64,000 nt of DNA from Janthinobacterium saanense (GTDB taxonomy: Bacteria > Pseudomonadota > Gammaproteobacteria > Burkholderiales > Burkholderiaceae_D): positions 496,001 through 560,000 of the forward strand of contig NZ_JACHCI010000001.1 of NCBI RefSeq assembly GCF_014200675.1. The letters are read 5' to 3'. Position numbers and translations under genes: made by a program. Under the pieces are notes generated by a model. The model saw only the letters and a program-made list of their open reading frames with translations. It did not search any database and had not been told where the DNA came from. How positions within the stretch are numbered: position 1 is the first letter of the stretch; each line of letters opens with the position of its first letter. This document shows positions 43,272 to 55,095 of the stretch, piece by piece.

Positions 43272-44150
43272 ATGAGCCGCATGTCGACCACGCCGAAAAA
43301 CCCTGCCGCAGCCATCACGCGCCTGATTGCGCCACGCATGGCGCTGGCGTCCTGCGTGCGCGCCATCGTCGTGCGCGACACCACGTCTTGCGCGCCCTTG
43401 CCACCCGCGCAGCGCCTGAACCGCTTTCCTGCCGTGCCCATGTGCTGCATCGTCTGGACCATCAAGGGTGAGTTGGAGGCCGCCGGACCGGGCCTGTCGC
43501 TGGCCGATGTGCGCATGCTGCCCGCACTGGTCGGTGGCCCCCGCTCGTATCCGCTGGTCAGCTACAACCCTGGTCCCGTGCACTCGTTTATTGTGATGTT
43601 TTACCCGGCCGCCTTATATGCGTTGACGGGCGTGTCGATGGATGCCTTGCTGGACCAGTTTCGCCCGCTTGAAACCATATTCGACGCCGACTGGCAGGTG
43701 CTGTCCGACGCCATGCTGGCTGCGCCCGACGATGAAGCGCGCATCCGTCTGCTGGAAGCTTTTCTGGCGCCACGCTGGCAAGCGGTCCGCAAGGCCGGCG
43801 ATCATTCGGCAGGCGCCATGCAGGACTGGGTACGCCGCCTGGGCGTGCAGGCGGCATCGACAGGGTTGGCCAGCGGTGCGCGCAATATCGAGCGCCGCAT
43901 CAAGGCCTGGGCCGGCCAGCCCATGCGCACTTTGCGCCGCATGCGCCGCGCAGAACAGGTATTCCTCGACGAGCGCGAAGCCATCTTGCAGGGCAGGGTG
44001 TCATGGACCGAGGTGGCCGCCAGCGGCGGTTATGCCGACCAGGCCCATTTCTGCCGCGAGACGCGTGAAATCACCGGCCTGACGCCGACCGAGCTGACGC
44101 GCGCCATGAAGGAAGACGAAAGCTACTGGATATACCGTATCTGGAACTAA
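43272..44150 (+). CDS. AraC family transcriptional regulator
   Basis: 292 residues from the ATG at 43272; 43281 is an alternative. The N-terminal part has a DUF6597-like sensor domain (FPAVPMCCIVWTIKGELEAAGPG, GPRSYPLVSYNPGPVHSFIVMFYP). The C-terminal helix-turn-helix (about 200-285) reads LRRMRRAEQVFLDER and VSWTEVAASGGYADQAHFCRETREITGLTPTEL. It is divergent from the P450 gene and is the obvious candidate to control it. The stop is one base from the end of the convergent acetolactate synthase gene. Confidence 0.9.
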   Translation: MSRMSTTPKNPAAAITRLIAPRMALASCVRAIVVRDTTSCAPLPPAQRLNRFPAVPMCCIVWTIKGELEAAGPGLSLADVRMLPALVGGPRSYPLVSYNPGPVHSFIVMFYPAALYALTGVSMDALLDQFRPLETIFDADWQVLSDAMLAAPDDEARIRLLEAFLAPRWQAVRKAGDHSAGAMQDWVRRLGVQAASTGLASGARNIERRIKAWAGQPMRTLRRMRRAEQVFLDEREAILQGRVSWTEVAASGGYADQAHFCRETREITGLTPTELTRAMKEDESYWIYRIWN

Positions 44151-44151
44151 T

Positions 44152-45897
44152 TTATTCTGCGTAGACCAGGCCCTTGCGCAGCGTGATCTGATGGTGGCCC
44201 GCGCCGGGCGCCATCATGGGGAAGCAGTTTTCCTCGCCATGCACGCGCACGTCGAGAAAGTAGGGACCATCGGCGGCCAGACACTCGGCCAGCGCCGCAT
44301 CCAGTTCCGCGCGGTGTTCCACCGTACGGGCTTGCCAGCCGAAGGCGCGCGCCAGGGCGACGAAATCGGGCAGCGCTTCGGTGTAGCTGTGGCTGTAGCG
44401 CCCGCCATGTATCAGTTCCTGCCACTGGCGCACCATGCCCATATAGCCATTGTTCGACAACACCACTTTGACGGGCAAACGGTGCTGTACGGCGGTGGCC
44501 AGTTCCTGGATATTCATCAGTATCGATGCGTCGCCGCTGACGCACACCACGGTTTTATCGGGATGGGCGATCTGCGCGCCGATGGCGGCCGGCAGGCCAT
44601 AGCCCATGGTGCCCGCGCCGCCTGATGTGAGCCAGCGGCCCGGCCGCTCGAAGCGCAAATGCTGGGCGGCCCACATCTGGTGCTGGCCCACGTCGGTGGC
44701 GACGATGGCGTCCTGGCCGTCCAGCGCCGCCTGCAGGCGCTGCATCAAGGCTTGCGGGGCGATCACGCCTGGCGTGTCCTCAAACGCCAGGCTGTTCTGT
44801 GCACGCCAGCCATCGATGCGGCGCCACCAGCTGGATAAATCCTGCCTGGACTGGCTTTGCAAGGCGCCCACCAGCGCCGCCAGCACGGGTGCGCAATCGC
44901 CGCGCAAGGCGACATCCGCACGTACTACTTTATGGATCGAAGCGGGGTCGATATCGATGTGTATCACTTTGGCGTGGGGGCTGAAGGCGTCCAGCTGGCC
45001 CGTGACCCGGTCGTCGAAGCGGGCGCCCACGCAGACGATCAGGTCCGCATGGTGCATGGCCAGATTCGCTTCCAGGGTGCCGTGCATGCCCAGCATGCCC
45101 AGGAAAGCCGGGTGCGAGGCGGGGAAGGCGCCCAGGCCCAGCAGGGTCAAGGTACACGGCGCGCCGGCCATGGCGGCCAGCGCCTGGAACAGGGCGCAGG
45201 CGGACCCACCGGAGTTGATCAAGCCGCCGCCGCCATAAAACACGGGCTGGCGCGCGCCGGCCATCAGGCTGGCGGCGCGCTCGATCTCGGCTTGTTCGGG
45301 CAGGCGTGCCGGCGCCGGTGCTGCCGGGATAGGCGGCGCGCCATGCACGGGCGCCAGTTGCAGATCTTTGGGAAAATCGATCAGCACGGGGCCGGGCCGG
45401 CCTTGCGTGGCTTGTGCGAACGCGGCCTGCACCACGGCTGCTACTTCTTCGGCGTCGCGGATTTGCCGGTTCCATTTGGTGACGGGGCGCGAGATGCCCA
45501 GCGCGTCGCATTCCTGGAAGGCGCTGGTGCCGATCGCCTTTGTCGCCACCTGGCCGCTGATGCAGATCACGGGAATCGAATCGCACAGGGCGTCGAGCAG
45601 GCCGGTGGTGGTGTTGCTCATGCCAGGGCCGGAGGTGACGAACACCACGCCGGGCCGGCCGGTGCTGCGCGCATAGCCTTCTGCCGCGTGCACGGCCGCC
45701 TGTTCGTGGCGCACCAGCACGTGGCGCAGGCGCGGCTGCGCGTGCAGCGCATCGTACAGGGGCAGCACGGCGCCGCCCGGATAGCCGAACACGGTATCCA
45801 CGCCCAGCGACAGCAGGGTGTCAATCAGCACACTGGCGCCATTGCGGGAGGGAAGGTCGACGGCGGGAGCGAGCAGGGTGGCGTGGTCAGGTTTCAT
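44152..45897 (-). CDS. Acetolactate synthase large subunit (thiamine diphosphate enzyme)
   Basis: Condenses 2-oxo acids to acetohydroxy acids. 581 residues, the usual length for IlvB/IlvI. The N-terminal catalytic Glu is in [20 protein letters not shown]. The cofactor motif is intact: [16 protein letters not shown] through [19 protein letters not shown]-type signatures such as [29 protein letters not shown] support AHAS over related enzymes. No small regulatory subunit (ilvN/ilvH) follows, and it faces a divergent Lrp-type regulator. It may be a second, stand-alone isoenzyme. The ATG lacks a strong SD. Confidence 0.92.
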   Translation of the reverse strand: MKPDHATLLAPAVDLPSRNGASVLIDTLLSLGVDTVFGYPGGAVLPLYDALHAQPRLRHVLVRHEQAAVHAAEGYARSTGRPGVVFVTSGPGMSNTTTGLLDALCDSIPVICISGQVATKAIGTSAFQECDALGISRPVTKWNRQIRDAEEVAAVVQAAFAQATQGRPGPVLIDFPKDLQLAPVHGAPPIPAAPAPARLPEQAEIERAASLMAGARQPVFYGGGGLINSGGSACALFQALAAMAGAPCTLTLLGLGAFPASHPAFLGMLGMHGTLEANLAMHHADLIVCVGARFDDRVTGQLDAFSPHAKVIHIDIDPASIHKVVRADVALRGDCAPVLAALVGALQSQSRQDLSSWWRRIDGWRAQNSLAFEDTPGVIAPQALMQRLQAALDGQDAIVATDVGQHQMWAAQHLRFERPGRWLTSGGAGTMGYGLPAAIGAQIAHPDKTVVCVSGDASILMNIQELATAVQHRLPVKVVLSNNGYMGMVRQWQELIHGGRYSHSYTEALPDFVALARAFGWQARTVEHRAELDAALAECLAADGPYFLDVRVHGEENCFPMMAPGAGHHQITLRKGLVYAE

Positions 45898-45961
45898 GCG
45901 CTTATTGTCTATCTGTCCTGTCAGAAAAGGCTGCTGGATTTGTGATGTAAAATCACTATTT

Positions 45962-45976
45962 CAGCAAAATTTGCTG
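45962..45976. promoter_or_regulatory. Lrp-type operator between the divergent acetolactate synthase and lrp genes
   Basis: CAGCAAAATTTGCTG is a perfect 7+1+7 palindrome and matches 14 of 15 positions of the E. coli Lrp consensus YAGHAWATTWTDCTR. It lies 20 bases before the lrp ATG. A second small palindrome, GTGAT-N5-ATCAC, is at 45942-45956. Confidence 0.75.
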
Positions 45977-45996
45977 CAAAGTGAAGGAAAATCAGC

Positions 45997-46458
45997 ATGA
46001 AGCTGGATAAATTCGACCTCGCCATCCTGACGGCGCTGCAGCAGGACGCCCGCATCAGCCTGCATGACCTGAGCGCCAAGGTCGGTCTGACGTCGTCGCC
46101 GTGCTGGGCGCGCATCAAGCGCATGGAGGACGATGGCGTGATCGAGGGTTACACGGTGAACGTGAATGCGGCCAAGGTGGGGCTGGCCGACACCGTCATC
46201 GTGCAAGTGACCCTGGACGACCATTCCGACCAGGCCCTGTTTGAATTTGGCCACGCGCTGGCCATGATCCCCGAAGTGCTGGAAGCCTTTTTGGTGTCCG
46301 GCGACTACGACTATTACCTGCGCATCGCCGTCAGCGACACGCGCGACTACGAACGTTTGCTGCGCGAGCGCCTGTACAAGATCCCCGGCATCCGCCACAG
46401 CAAATCGAGCTTTGTCTTGCGGCAACTAAAGCAAAGTTATCTGCCGCTGCAGCGTTGA
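45997..46458 (+). CDS. Lrp/AsnC family transcriptional regulator
   Basis: 153 residues. N-terminal winged HTH (FDLAILTALQQDARISLHDLSAKVGLTSSPCWARIKRMEDDGVIEG) and a C-terminal RAM ligand domain (VEAFLVSGDYDYYLRIAVSDTRDYERLL-type; here EVLEAFLVSGDYDYYLRI). AAGGAAAATCAGC precedes the ATG. It is divergent from the acetolactate synthase gene with an Lrp-box palindrome between, so it probably controls that gene and itself in response to an amino acid. Confidence 0.95.
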   Translation: MKLDKFDLAILTALQQDARISLHDLSAKVGLTSSPCWARIKRMEDDGVIEGYTVNVNAAKVGLADTVIVQVTLDDHSDQALFEFGHALAMIPEVLEAFLVSGDYDYYLRIAVSDTRDYERLLRERLYKIPGIRHSKSSFVLRQLKQSYLPLQR

Positions 46459-46615
46459 GCGTGCGCAGGCTAAGTAGAGAAAAGCAGCTTGAATGCCAGG
46501 AGGATGAGGAAAAATAAAAACAGGGTGTTGTGTATATGTTATTCATTTTCCGTATCCCGTGATGGCGCCGCCTCAGCCGCGCCATCGATTCAATATCATC
46601 TTCAGGGGAAGCAGA

Positions 46616-47362
46616 ATGAATCGTTTATCGCATCTGGCCCGGTGGCTGGCCGCCGCCCTCATCTTGTTTGGCGCCGCGCCCGCCATGGCGGCGCTGATCC
46701 ATTTCGACGATATCGCGCCCGACATCTACAGCAGCGGCGACGTGCTGCAGACCTCGGGCTACACCTTTTTATTTTTGGCCGACCCCACCTCGGCCGCGAA
46801 TGGCTGGTCCAGCGGCGTGGGCGCGCTGCTCGACGGCGGCGCCGATTCTTCCTGCGATATCCTCGCCTGCCCCAGTGGCGCCAGCGGCAATTACCTGGCG
46901 ATTCTCAACGATGGCGGGCTCCAGCTGTCGCACGCGCAGGGATTCATGCTGGCCGGTTTCGATTATTCCTTCATCGCCCCTGTCGCGGGAGGCATCGACC
47001 AGAACTGGGGCCAGCTGCAACTGAGCGGCTTGCTGCGCGATGGCTCGATGATGACTGCCACGCTGGATTTTCCAGGGCAGGGCAGCGATGGCAATTATCA
47101 CTTCCAGCCTGCCTTGCTGCCGGCCGCCTTCGGCAGCCAGGTTTTTGTGAACCTCACTTTCAATGCCTGCATTTTCAATGCGCTCGGCTTGTGCAGCAAT
47201 ACACTCGCTTTCCCCGCCTTCAACCAGGCGCAATTCGGCCTCGATAACATCAGCATCAACGCCGTGGCAGAACCCCCGACGTCGATGCTGATGCTGGCCG
47301 GCCTCTGCGCCATCGGCATGTTGTCGCGCCGCCGCCAGGCGCATCGTCTGCAAGGAGCATGA
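46616..47362 (+). CDS. PEP-CTERM protein of the QFxxD type
   Basis: 248 residues from the ATG at 46616 (AGGGGAAGCAGA upstream). Signal peptide (RWLAAALILFGAAPAMAA), then a beta-rich domain starting LIHFDDIAPDIYSSGDVLQTSGYTF, with the motif AQFGLDNISINAV just before the sorting signal. The C-terminal signal is AEPPTSMLMLAGLCAIGMLSRRRQ: the PEP motif reads EPP here, followed by a hydrophobic stretch and basic tail. The stop is one base from the ATG of the S8 peptidase gene, so the two are surely cotranscribed. Probably an exosortase substrate at the surface. Confidence 0.9.
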   Translation: MNRLSHLARWLAAALILFGAAPAMAALIHFDDIAPDIYSSGDVLQTSGYTFLFLADPTSAANGWSSGVGALLDGGADSSCDILACPSGASGNYLAILNDGGLQLSHAQGFMLAGFDYSFIAPVAGGIDQNWGQLQLSGLLRDGSMMTATLDFPGQGSDGNYHFQPALLPAAFGSQVFVNLTFNACIFNALGLCSNTLAFPAFNQAQFGLDNISINAVAEPPTSMLMLAGLCAIGMLSRRRQAHRLQGA

Positions 47363-47363
47363 G

Positions 47364-50537
<3,174 letters not shown>

Positions 50538-50546
50538 ATCAGCTAC

Positions 50547-51338
50547 TCAGCGCGGCCGCCATGCAGGCGGCCGTTTTTCCAGAAAGGCTGTCACCCCTTC
50601 GTCCGCATCCTCTTCCATCATGTTGCGCGCCATGACATCGCCAGCATAGGCGTAGGCCTCGTCCAGGGCCATTTGCCGCTGGCGGTAAAACATGGCTTTG
50701 CCGTAGCGTATTGCGGTCGGACTTTTTTCCACGATGCTGGCGGCCAGTTGCGCGACTGCCTCATCGAGCGCAGCGTCGGCCACGGCGCGGTTGATCAGGC
50801 CCCAGTCGGCGGCCGTGGCGGCGTCGATGAAGCGGCCCGTGACCAGCATCTCGAAGGCCCGCTTGGGCGATACATTGCGCGACAGGGCTACCGAGGGCGT
50901 GGCACAAAATAATCCCACATTGATGCCGGACACGGCAAAGCGGGCCGCCTCGCCCGCTACCGCCAGGTCGCAACTGGCTACCAGCTGGCAACCGGCCGCC
51001 GTAGCGATGCCATGCACCCTGGCAATCACGGGCACGGGGAGCGACTGTATCGATTGCATCACGCGTGAGCATTGCGCAAACAGCGCCTGGTAATGATCGA
51101 GGCGGCGCGTGGCTTGCATTTCGCGCAGGTCGTGGCCCGCGCAAAAAGCCTGGCCTTGCGCGGCCAGCACCACGCAGCGCACGGCGGGCTGCTGCGCGAT
51201 GGTATCGAGTTCGGCCTGCAGCGCCGCCAGCATGGCGCTGGAGAGGGCATTGAACTGCGCGGGACGGTTCAGGCGCAGGGTGACGAGCTCACCGTCGTCT
51301 TCGCGCAGCACCAGTGCATCGATGTGCGGCATGGCCAT
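50547..51338 (-). CDS. Enoyl-CoA hydratase/isomerase (crotonase) family protein
   Basis: 263 residues. The oxyanion-hole segments are present: GQAFCAGHDLREMQATR and HGIATAAGCQLVASCDLAVAGE. The usual catalytic Glu of hydratases (GxExxLP) is replaced by a G-C-Q region, so hydratase activity is uncertain. The C-terminal ADEGVTAFLEKRPPAWRPR is standard. Two ATGs compete (51338 and 51332). It ends inside the terminator of the S8 peptidase. No other beta-oxidation gene is adjacent. Confidence 0.9.
   Translation of the reverse strand: MAMPHIDALVLREDDGELVTLRLNRPAQFNALSSAMLAALQAELDTIAQQPAVRCVVLAAQGQAFCAGHDLREMQATRRLDHYQALFAQCSRVMQSIQSLPVPVIARVHGIATAAGCQLVASCDLAVAGEAARFAVSGINVGLFCATPSVALSRNVSPKRAFEMLVTGRFIDAATAADWGLINRAVADAALDEAVAQLAASIVEKSPTAIRYGKAMFYRQRQMALDEAYAYAGDVMARNMMEEDADEGVTAFLEKRPPAWRPR
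50553..50578 (+). terminator. Terminator of the PEP-CTERM/S8 operon inside the convergent crotonase gene
   Basis: CGGCCGCC (50553-50560) pairs with GGCGGCCG (50566-50573) around ATGCA and is followed by TTTTT on the plus strand. The hairpin lies within the last codons of the crotonase gene on the other strand (its stop is at 50547-50549), so one stretch serves as coding sequence and terminator. Confidence 0.85.
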
Positions 51339-51341
51339 CGC

Positions 51342-51968
51342 CTATTTGGCGGCGGTGACGCTGCCGATGCCGCTGATCGATTTATGCACGATCTTCGGTT
51401 TGCCGTAATACACCAGTTCGCCCATGCCGCGCACCACGGCGTTCAATTCGCCCGAGGAATAGACTTTCACCGAGCCGATGCCGTCAAAATTGACGTCGAC
51501 GTTTTTCGCCAATAAAGCCTTGGTGTCGACTTCGCCCACGCCTTGCGCCTTCAGGCGCAGCCAGTCCACCTGGCCATCGGCGCTCAAGCGTCCGGCGCCC
51601 TTGTAGCTGATGTCGACCCGGGGGCCACTGAGCCTGGTCAATATCTTTTCGCCCGCACCTTCGGCGATCAGCTTGCGCAGGGCTGGCACGGTGACGATGA
51701 TGCGCGGATCGCCCTCGGTCTTCTTGATGTTCTTGTCCTTCATCGATATTTTCAGCTCGCCATCGACCACTTCCGTGATCACGCCGCTGATAAATTGCTG
51801 GTCGCCGCGCAGAATCAGGCTCTGTTCCTTGCCCGACTCGATCTCGATGCTGATGGGGCCACGGATATCGATGGCATTGAAGGCGCCGACTACACGCGTC
51901 TGCTCGCCGGCATGCACCGGGCTAAGCAATGCAAGGGGCAAGGCGGCAAACAGGGCTAGACGGCGCAT
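51342..51968 (-). CDS. GIN-domain (DUF2807) secreted protein
   Basis: 208 residues from the ATG at 51968 (CAAGGAAATCGCC upstream). Signal peptide MRRLALFAALPLALLSPVHAG. The rest is a repetitive right-handed beta-helix of the head-GIN type: FNAIDIRGPISIEIESGKEQ, VTVPALRKLIAEGAGEKI, RVDISYKGAGRLSADGQVD, and VDVNFDGIGSVKVYSSGELN. Periplasmic or surface protein of unknown role. The crotonase gene starts three bases after it and may be in the same transcript. Confidence 0.9.
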   Translation of the reverse strand: MRRLALFAALPLALLSPVHAGEQTRVVGAFNAIDIRGPISIEIESGKEQSLILRGDQQFISGVITEVVDGELKISMKDKNIKKTEGDPRIIVTVPALRKLIAEGAGEKILTRLSGPRVDISYKGAGRLSADGQVDWLRLKAQGVGEVDTKALLAKNVDVNFDGIGSVKVYSSGELNAVVRGMGELVYYGKPKIVHKSISGIGSVTAAK

Positions 51969-52145
51969 GGCGATTTCCTTGAGTTGTTGATAAATGTATT
52001 CTATGGCGCAACTTCTTCGCGTGGAAGAAATTTGCGACGAACTGCACAAATCGCAACATGGATGGGGCGCAAGCGCTGCACCATCCGCGCGACCAACTGG
52101 CCGCCATTGGTCTATGCTATGGCCTGTACAGTCTCCGGAGACGGC

Positions 52146-52703
52146 ATGAAAAATTACCACAAAGAAGATTACCCCGTCGCCGATATCCGGCGCTTCCTGG
52201 AACCCGGCCCCGTCGTGCTGGTCAGTTCAAGCTGGAAGGGCGAGAGCGACATCATGACCATGGGCTGGCATATGCTGATGGAATTCACGCCATCCTTGCT
52301 GGGCTGCTTTATTTCCGACGCGAACCACAGCCATGAAATGATCAAGCGCAGCATGGAATGCGTGATCAACCTGCCCACGGCCGACATGGTGGACCAGGTG
52401 GTGGCGATAGGAAATTGCAGCGGTGTCGACACGGATAAATTTAGCGCCTTCGGCTTGACGGCGCAGCCGGCCGAGCAGGTGGGCGCTCCCTTGATCGCCG
52501 AATGCTACGCCAACTTCGAATGCAAGCTGGCGCAGGTGGCGGGCAACCCGCGCGGTGGTTTTTTTATCCTCGAATGCGTGAAAGCCCACGTGGCCACCTC
52601 GCCCAAGCTGCCAGAAACCCTGCACTATCGGGGTAATGGCGAGTTCATGGTGTCGGGCCGCACCATCAGCCGTAAGAGTCTGATGAAACCTGAAATTTCT
52701 TAA
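52146..52703 (+). CDS. Flavin reductase family protein
   Basis: 185 residues from the ATG at 52146 (GGAGACGGC upstream). FMN-binding split-barrel of the flavin reductase-like group: GPVVLVSSSWKGESDIMTMGWHM, ISDANHSHEMIKRSMECVINLP, KLAQVAGNPRGGFFILECVKAHVA, RGNGEFMVSGRTI. Possibly supplies reduced flavin to a partner oxygenase; none is adjacent. It overlaps the end of the glutamate dehydrogenase gene by four bases (52700-52703), convergent. Confidence 0.9.
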   Translation: MKNYHKEDYPVADIRRFLEPGPVVLVSSSWKGESDIMTMGWHMLMEFTPSLLGCFISDANHSHEMIKRSMECVINLPTADMVDQVVAIGNCSGVDTDKFSAFGLTAQPAEQVGAPLIAECYANFECKLAQVAGNPRGGFFILECVKAHVATSPKLPETLHYRGNGEFMVSGRTISRKSLMKPEIS

Positions 52704-54043
52704 ATGACACCTTGCGCCAGCATCGCATCGGCGACTTTGACGAAGCCCGCAATATTGGCGCCATCGACATAACTGACCGTGCCATCGGCGCGGGTGCCGT
52801 ATTGTTTGCAGGCGGCATGGATGCCCTGCATGATTTGCAGCAGGCGCGCATCGACTTCTTCGCGGGGCCAGGCGATGCGGGCTGCGTTCTGGCTCATTTC
52901 CAGGCCCGAGGTAGCTACGCCGCCCGCGTTGCTGGCCTTGCCCGGCGCATATAAAACGCCGGCTGCCTCGAAAGCCTTGGCCGCTGCGATGGTGGTGGGC
53001 ATGTTGGCGCCTTCGGCCACGCACACCACGCCGTTGGCGATCAGGCTGCGTGCGTCATCGATGGTCAATTCATTTTGCGTGGCGCAAGGCAGGGCGATAT
53101 CGACCGGCACGTGCCATGGCGAGACACCTGCTTCGAAACGCACGCCGGTGCGTTCGGCGTAATCGCTGACGCGGCCATACAGGTGATTCTTGATCTCCAT
53201 CAAAATGGCCAGCTTGGCCGGCGTAAAACCTTCTTCATCGATGACGGTGCCGCTGGAGTCCGACAGGGTCACTACGCGCGCGCCCAAGTCCATGGCTTTT
53301 TCCACCGCGTATTGCGCCACGTTGCCCGAGCCGGAGACGGACACGCGCATGCCTTCGAATGAGCGTCCCTGCGTCTTCAACATTTCCTGGGCAAAATACA
53401 CGGTGCCGTAACCGGTCGCTTCCGGACGCATCAAGGAACCGCCGAAGCTGGCGCCCTTGCCGGTGAACACGCAGTCGGCGCGGTTGCTGAGTTTTTTCAT
53501 CATACCGGCCATATAACCGACTTCGCGCCCACCCACGCCGATATCGCCGGCTGGCACATCCGTGTCCGCTCCCACATGCCGGAACAGTTCGCTGACAAAG
53601 GCCTGGCAGAAGCGCATCACCTCGCCCTGGCTCTTGCCTTTGGGATCGAAGTCCGAACCGCCCTTGCCACCGCCCATTGGCAAGGTCGTCAGCGCATTCT
53701 TGAAGGTTTGTTCAAAGGCCAGAAATTTCAGCACCGACAAGGTCACGGACGGGTGAAAACGGATACCGCCCTTGTACGGCCCGATCGCCATGCTGTGCTG
53801 GATGCGGTAGCCGCGATTGACTTGCACCTGCCCATGATCGTCCACCCACGACACGCGGAACATCACCACGCGCTCCGGCTCGACCAGTCGTTCCAGCAAG
53901 CCTTGCTCCGCGTATTTCGGATGCTGCTCCAGGAACGGCCACAAGCTTTCCATGACTTCGGTGACGGCTTGCAGAAACTCGGGCTGACCTGGATTGCGCG
54001 CGGCGACTTGCTGGACATACTCGTGAGCAGATGCGTATTTCAT
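52700..54043 (-). CDS. gdhA: NADP-specific glutamate dehydrogenase GdhA
   Basis: Makes glutamate from 2-oxoglutarate and ammonium. 447 residues, exactly the length of the hexameric NADP-type enzyme; the ATG at 54043 has AGGGA upstream, and the TTG one codon before is unlikely. Motifs: PYKGGIRFHPSVTLSVLKFLAFEQ, the catalytic Lys region LPMGGGKGGSDFDPKGK, PAGDIGVGGREVGYMAG, and the nucleotide fold SVSGSGNVAQYAVEKA. The AT-rich spacer upstream holds its promoter. Confidence 0.97.
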   Translation of the reverse strand: MKYASAHEYVQQVAARNPGQPEFLQAVTEVMESLWPFLEQHPKYAEQGLLERLVEPERVVMFRVSWVDDHGQVQVNRGYRIQHSMAIGPYKGGIRFHPSVTLSVLKFLAFEQTFKNALTTLPMGGGKGGSDFDPKGKSQGEVMRFCQAFVSELFRHVGADTDVPAGDIGVGGREVGYMAGMMKKLSNRADCVFTGKGASFGGSLMRPEATGYGTVYFAQEMLKTQGRSFEGMRVSVSGSGNVAQYAVEKAMDLGARVVTLSDSSGTVIDEEGFTPAKLAILMEIKNHLYGRVSDYAERTGVRFEAGVSPWHVPVDIALPCATQNELTIDDARSLIANGVVCVAEGANMPTTIAAAKAFEAAGVLYAPGKASNAGGVATSGLEMSQNAARIAWPREEVDARLLQIMQGIHAACKQYGTRADGTVSYVDGANIAGFVKVADAMLAQGVI

Positions 54044-54215
54044 CAAAATTCCCTGGAGTTAATTGCTGATTTGAGCATATATCTTCTCAGATTTTGCACA
54101 AAAATGGTGCGAAAATTTGGTTTGGAGGATTTTCTGCTATTTTTCTGCGGGAGGTTGAAGGAATATTTTTCGCAGCAAAACAGGATTGGTCTGGTGCAAA
54201 TAACGACTGAAAAAC

Positions 54216-54242
54216 ACAACGCCAGCGGGAGGCTGGCGTTGT
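54216..54242 (-). terminator. Terminator after the paired small secreted protein genes
   Basis: ACAACGCCAGC (54216-54226) pairs perfectly with GCTGGCGTTGT (54232-54242) over 11 bp around GGGAG. On the minus strand it runs into GTTTTTC. It lies about 70 bases past the stop of the 54314-54727 gene. Confidence 0.9.
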
Positions 54243-54313
54243 GCATGGCGTGGCGGCGAGAGGCAGACTCTTGCATCCATCTTGTCGGCAGACGCAATGC
54301 GGTGGACCAGCAG

Positions 54314-54727
54314 TTACTTTTTGCCATCCTTCGATGCTGGGGAGGAAGTGCAAATGGCAGCGCTAGCTGATCCGGCTATGCTGAGCCCGGTTGACAGGTC
54401 AAAACCGAAATCGCAGCGGTAGCCATCGGCTGGGTGATAGCGGCAGGACAGTGTCTCGCGGTTGCGTATCCGGATTTGTGGGTCGGGACAAGCGTCCTTC
54501 AGATCCGGGCCGATGGCGTTGAACATATCCCGCGCCGCCGCGCCTGTCAGATTGAATGCGGCCTTGGCATCGCCGGCAGCAGGGGACACCGCTTCTTCAA
54601 GATAGCCGCCGTAAATGGCATAGCGTCCAGAGAAATCCTTGTGGACGTATTGCCAGACAGCTGAGGCATGTTGCGCCAGCAGCATGAGCACCGGCACTGC
54701 AAACAGCGCCAACATGCGCCTCAGCAT
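54314..54727 (-). CDS. Small secreted Cys-containing protein, paralogue of its upstream neighbour
   Basis: 137 residues with a signal peptide (MLRRMLALFAVPVLMLLAQHASA). The mature part shares the framework GRYAIYGG, AARDMFNAIGPDLKDAC, RIRNRETLSCRYHPADGYRCDFGFDLSTGLSIAGS with the product of 54721-55095. Three Cys positions are common to both, plus one later here. The family is not recognised. It overlaps the upstream gene by seven bases and is followed by a clear terminator, so the pair is an operon. The tail SSPASKDGKK is polar. Confidence 0.85.
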   Translation of the reverse strand: MLRRMLALFAVPVLMLLAQHASAVWQYVHKDFSGRYAIYGGYLEEAVSPAAGDAKAAFNLTGAAARDMFNAIGPDLKDACPDPQIRIRNRETLSCRYHPADGYRCDFGFDLSTGLSIAGSASAAICTSSPASKDGKK

Positions 54728-55095
54728 AGGGAGCCTCCGATGCTGAGCCCCGTCACCAGGTCAAAACCGAAGTCACAATGGTGGCCGTCGCGGGGATGGT
54801 AGGCGCAACTCAGCTGTGCCCGTTGCCTGATGCGTTGTCCGCCTTCCGCGCCGCATACATTGCGCAAGTCCGGCCCCATGGCCTCGAACATCTGCCTTGC
54901 CACCTTGCCATCGATCCAGAATGCGATGCGCTTGTCTTTGCCGGTAGGCGGAAGCGGGTCGCCCAGGCCATCGCCATAAATCGCGTAGCGGCCCTGGAAC
55001 GGTTGGTAGGAGAATGTCCAGCCTTGAGCCGCATGCGCGACGACCATGCCGAAAACGACCAGGGTGAGAATCACGAAGAGAGACAGGCGGCGCAT
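54721..55095 (-). CDS. Small secreted Cys-containing protein, paralogue of its downstream neighbour
   Basis: 124 residues from the ATG at 55095 (AAGGATTTCTT upstream). Signal peptide MRRLSLFVILTLVVFGMVVAHAA. Mature part: GRYAIYGDGLGDPLPP, KVARQMFEAMGPDLRNVC, RIRQRAQLSCAYHPRDGHHCDFGFDLVTGLSIGGSLC. The block LSC-YHP-DG--CDFGFDL-TGLSI-GS is almost identical to the next gene, indicating a tandem duplication followed by divergence. Function unknown; size, signal peptide and Cys pattern suggest a periplasmic disulfide-stabilised domain. Confidence 0.85.
   Translation of the reverse strand: MRRLSLFVILTLVVFGMVVAHAAQGWTFSYQPFQGRYAIYGDGLGDPLPPTGKDKRIAFWIDGKVARQMFEAMGPDLRNVCGAEGGQRIRQRAQLSCAYHPRDGHHCDFGFDLVTGLSIGGSLC

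Noticed and set aside
44857-45945. Plus-strand frame opposite the acetolactate synthase gene
   Set aside because: Shadow of a full-length thiamine-enzyme gene; no start signals and low-complexity composition.
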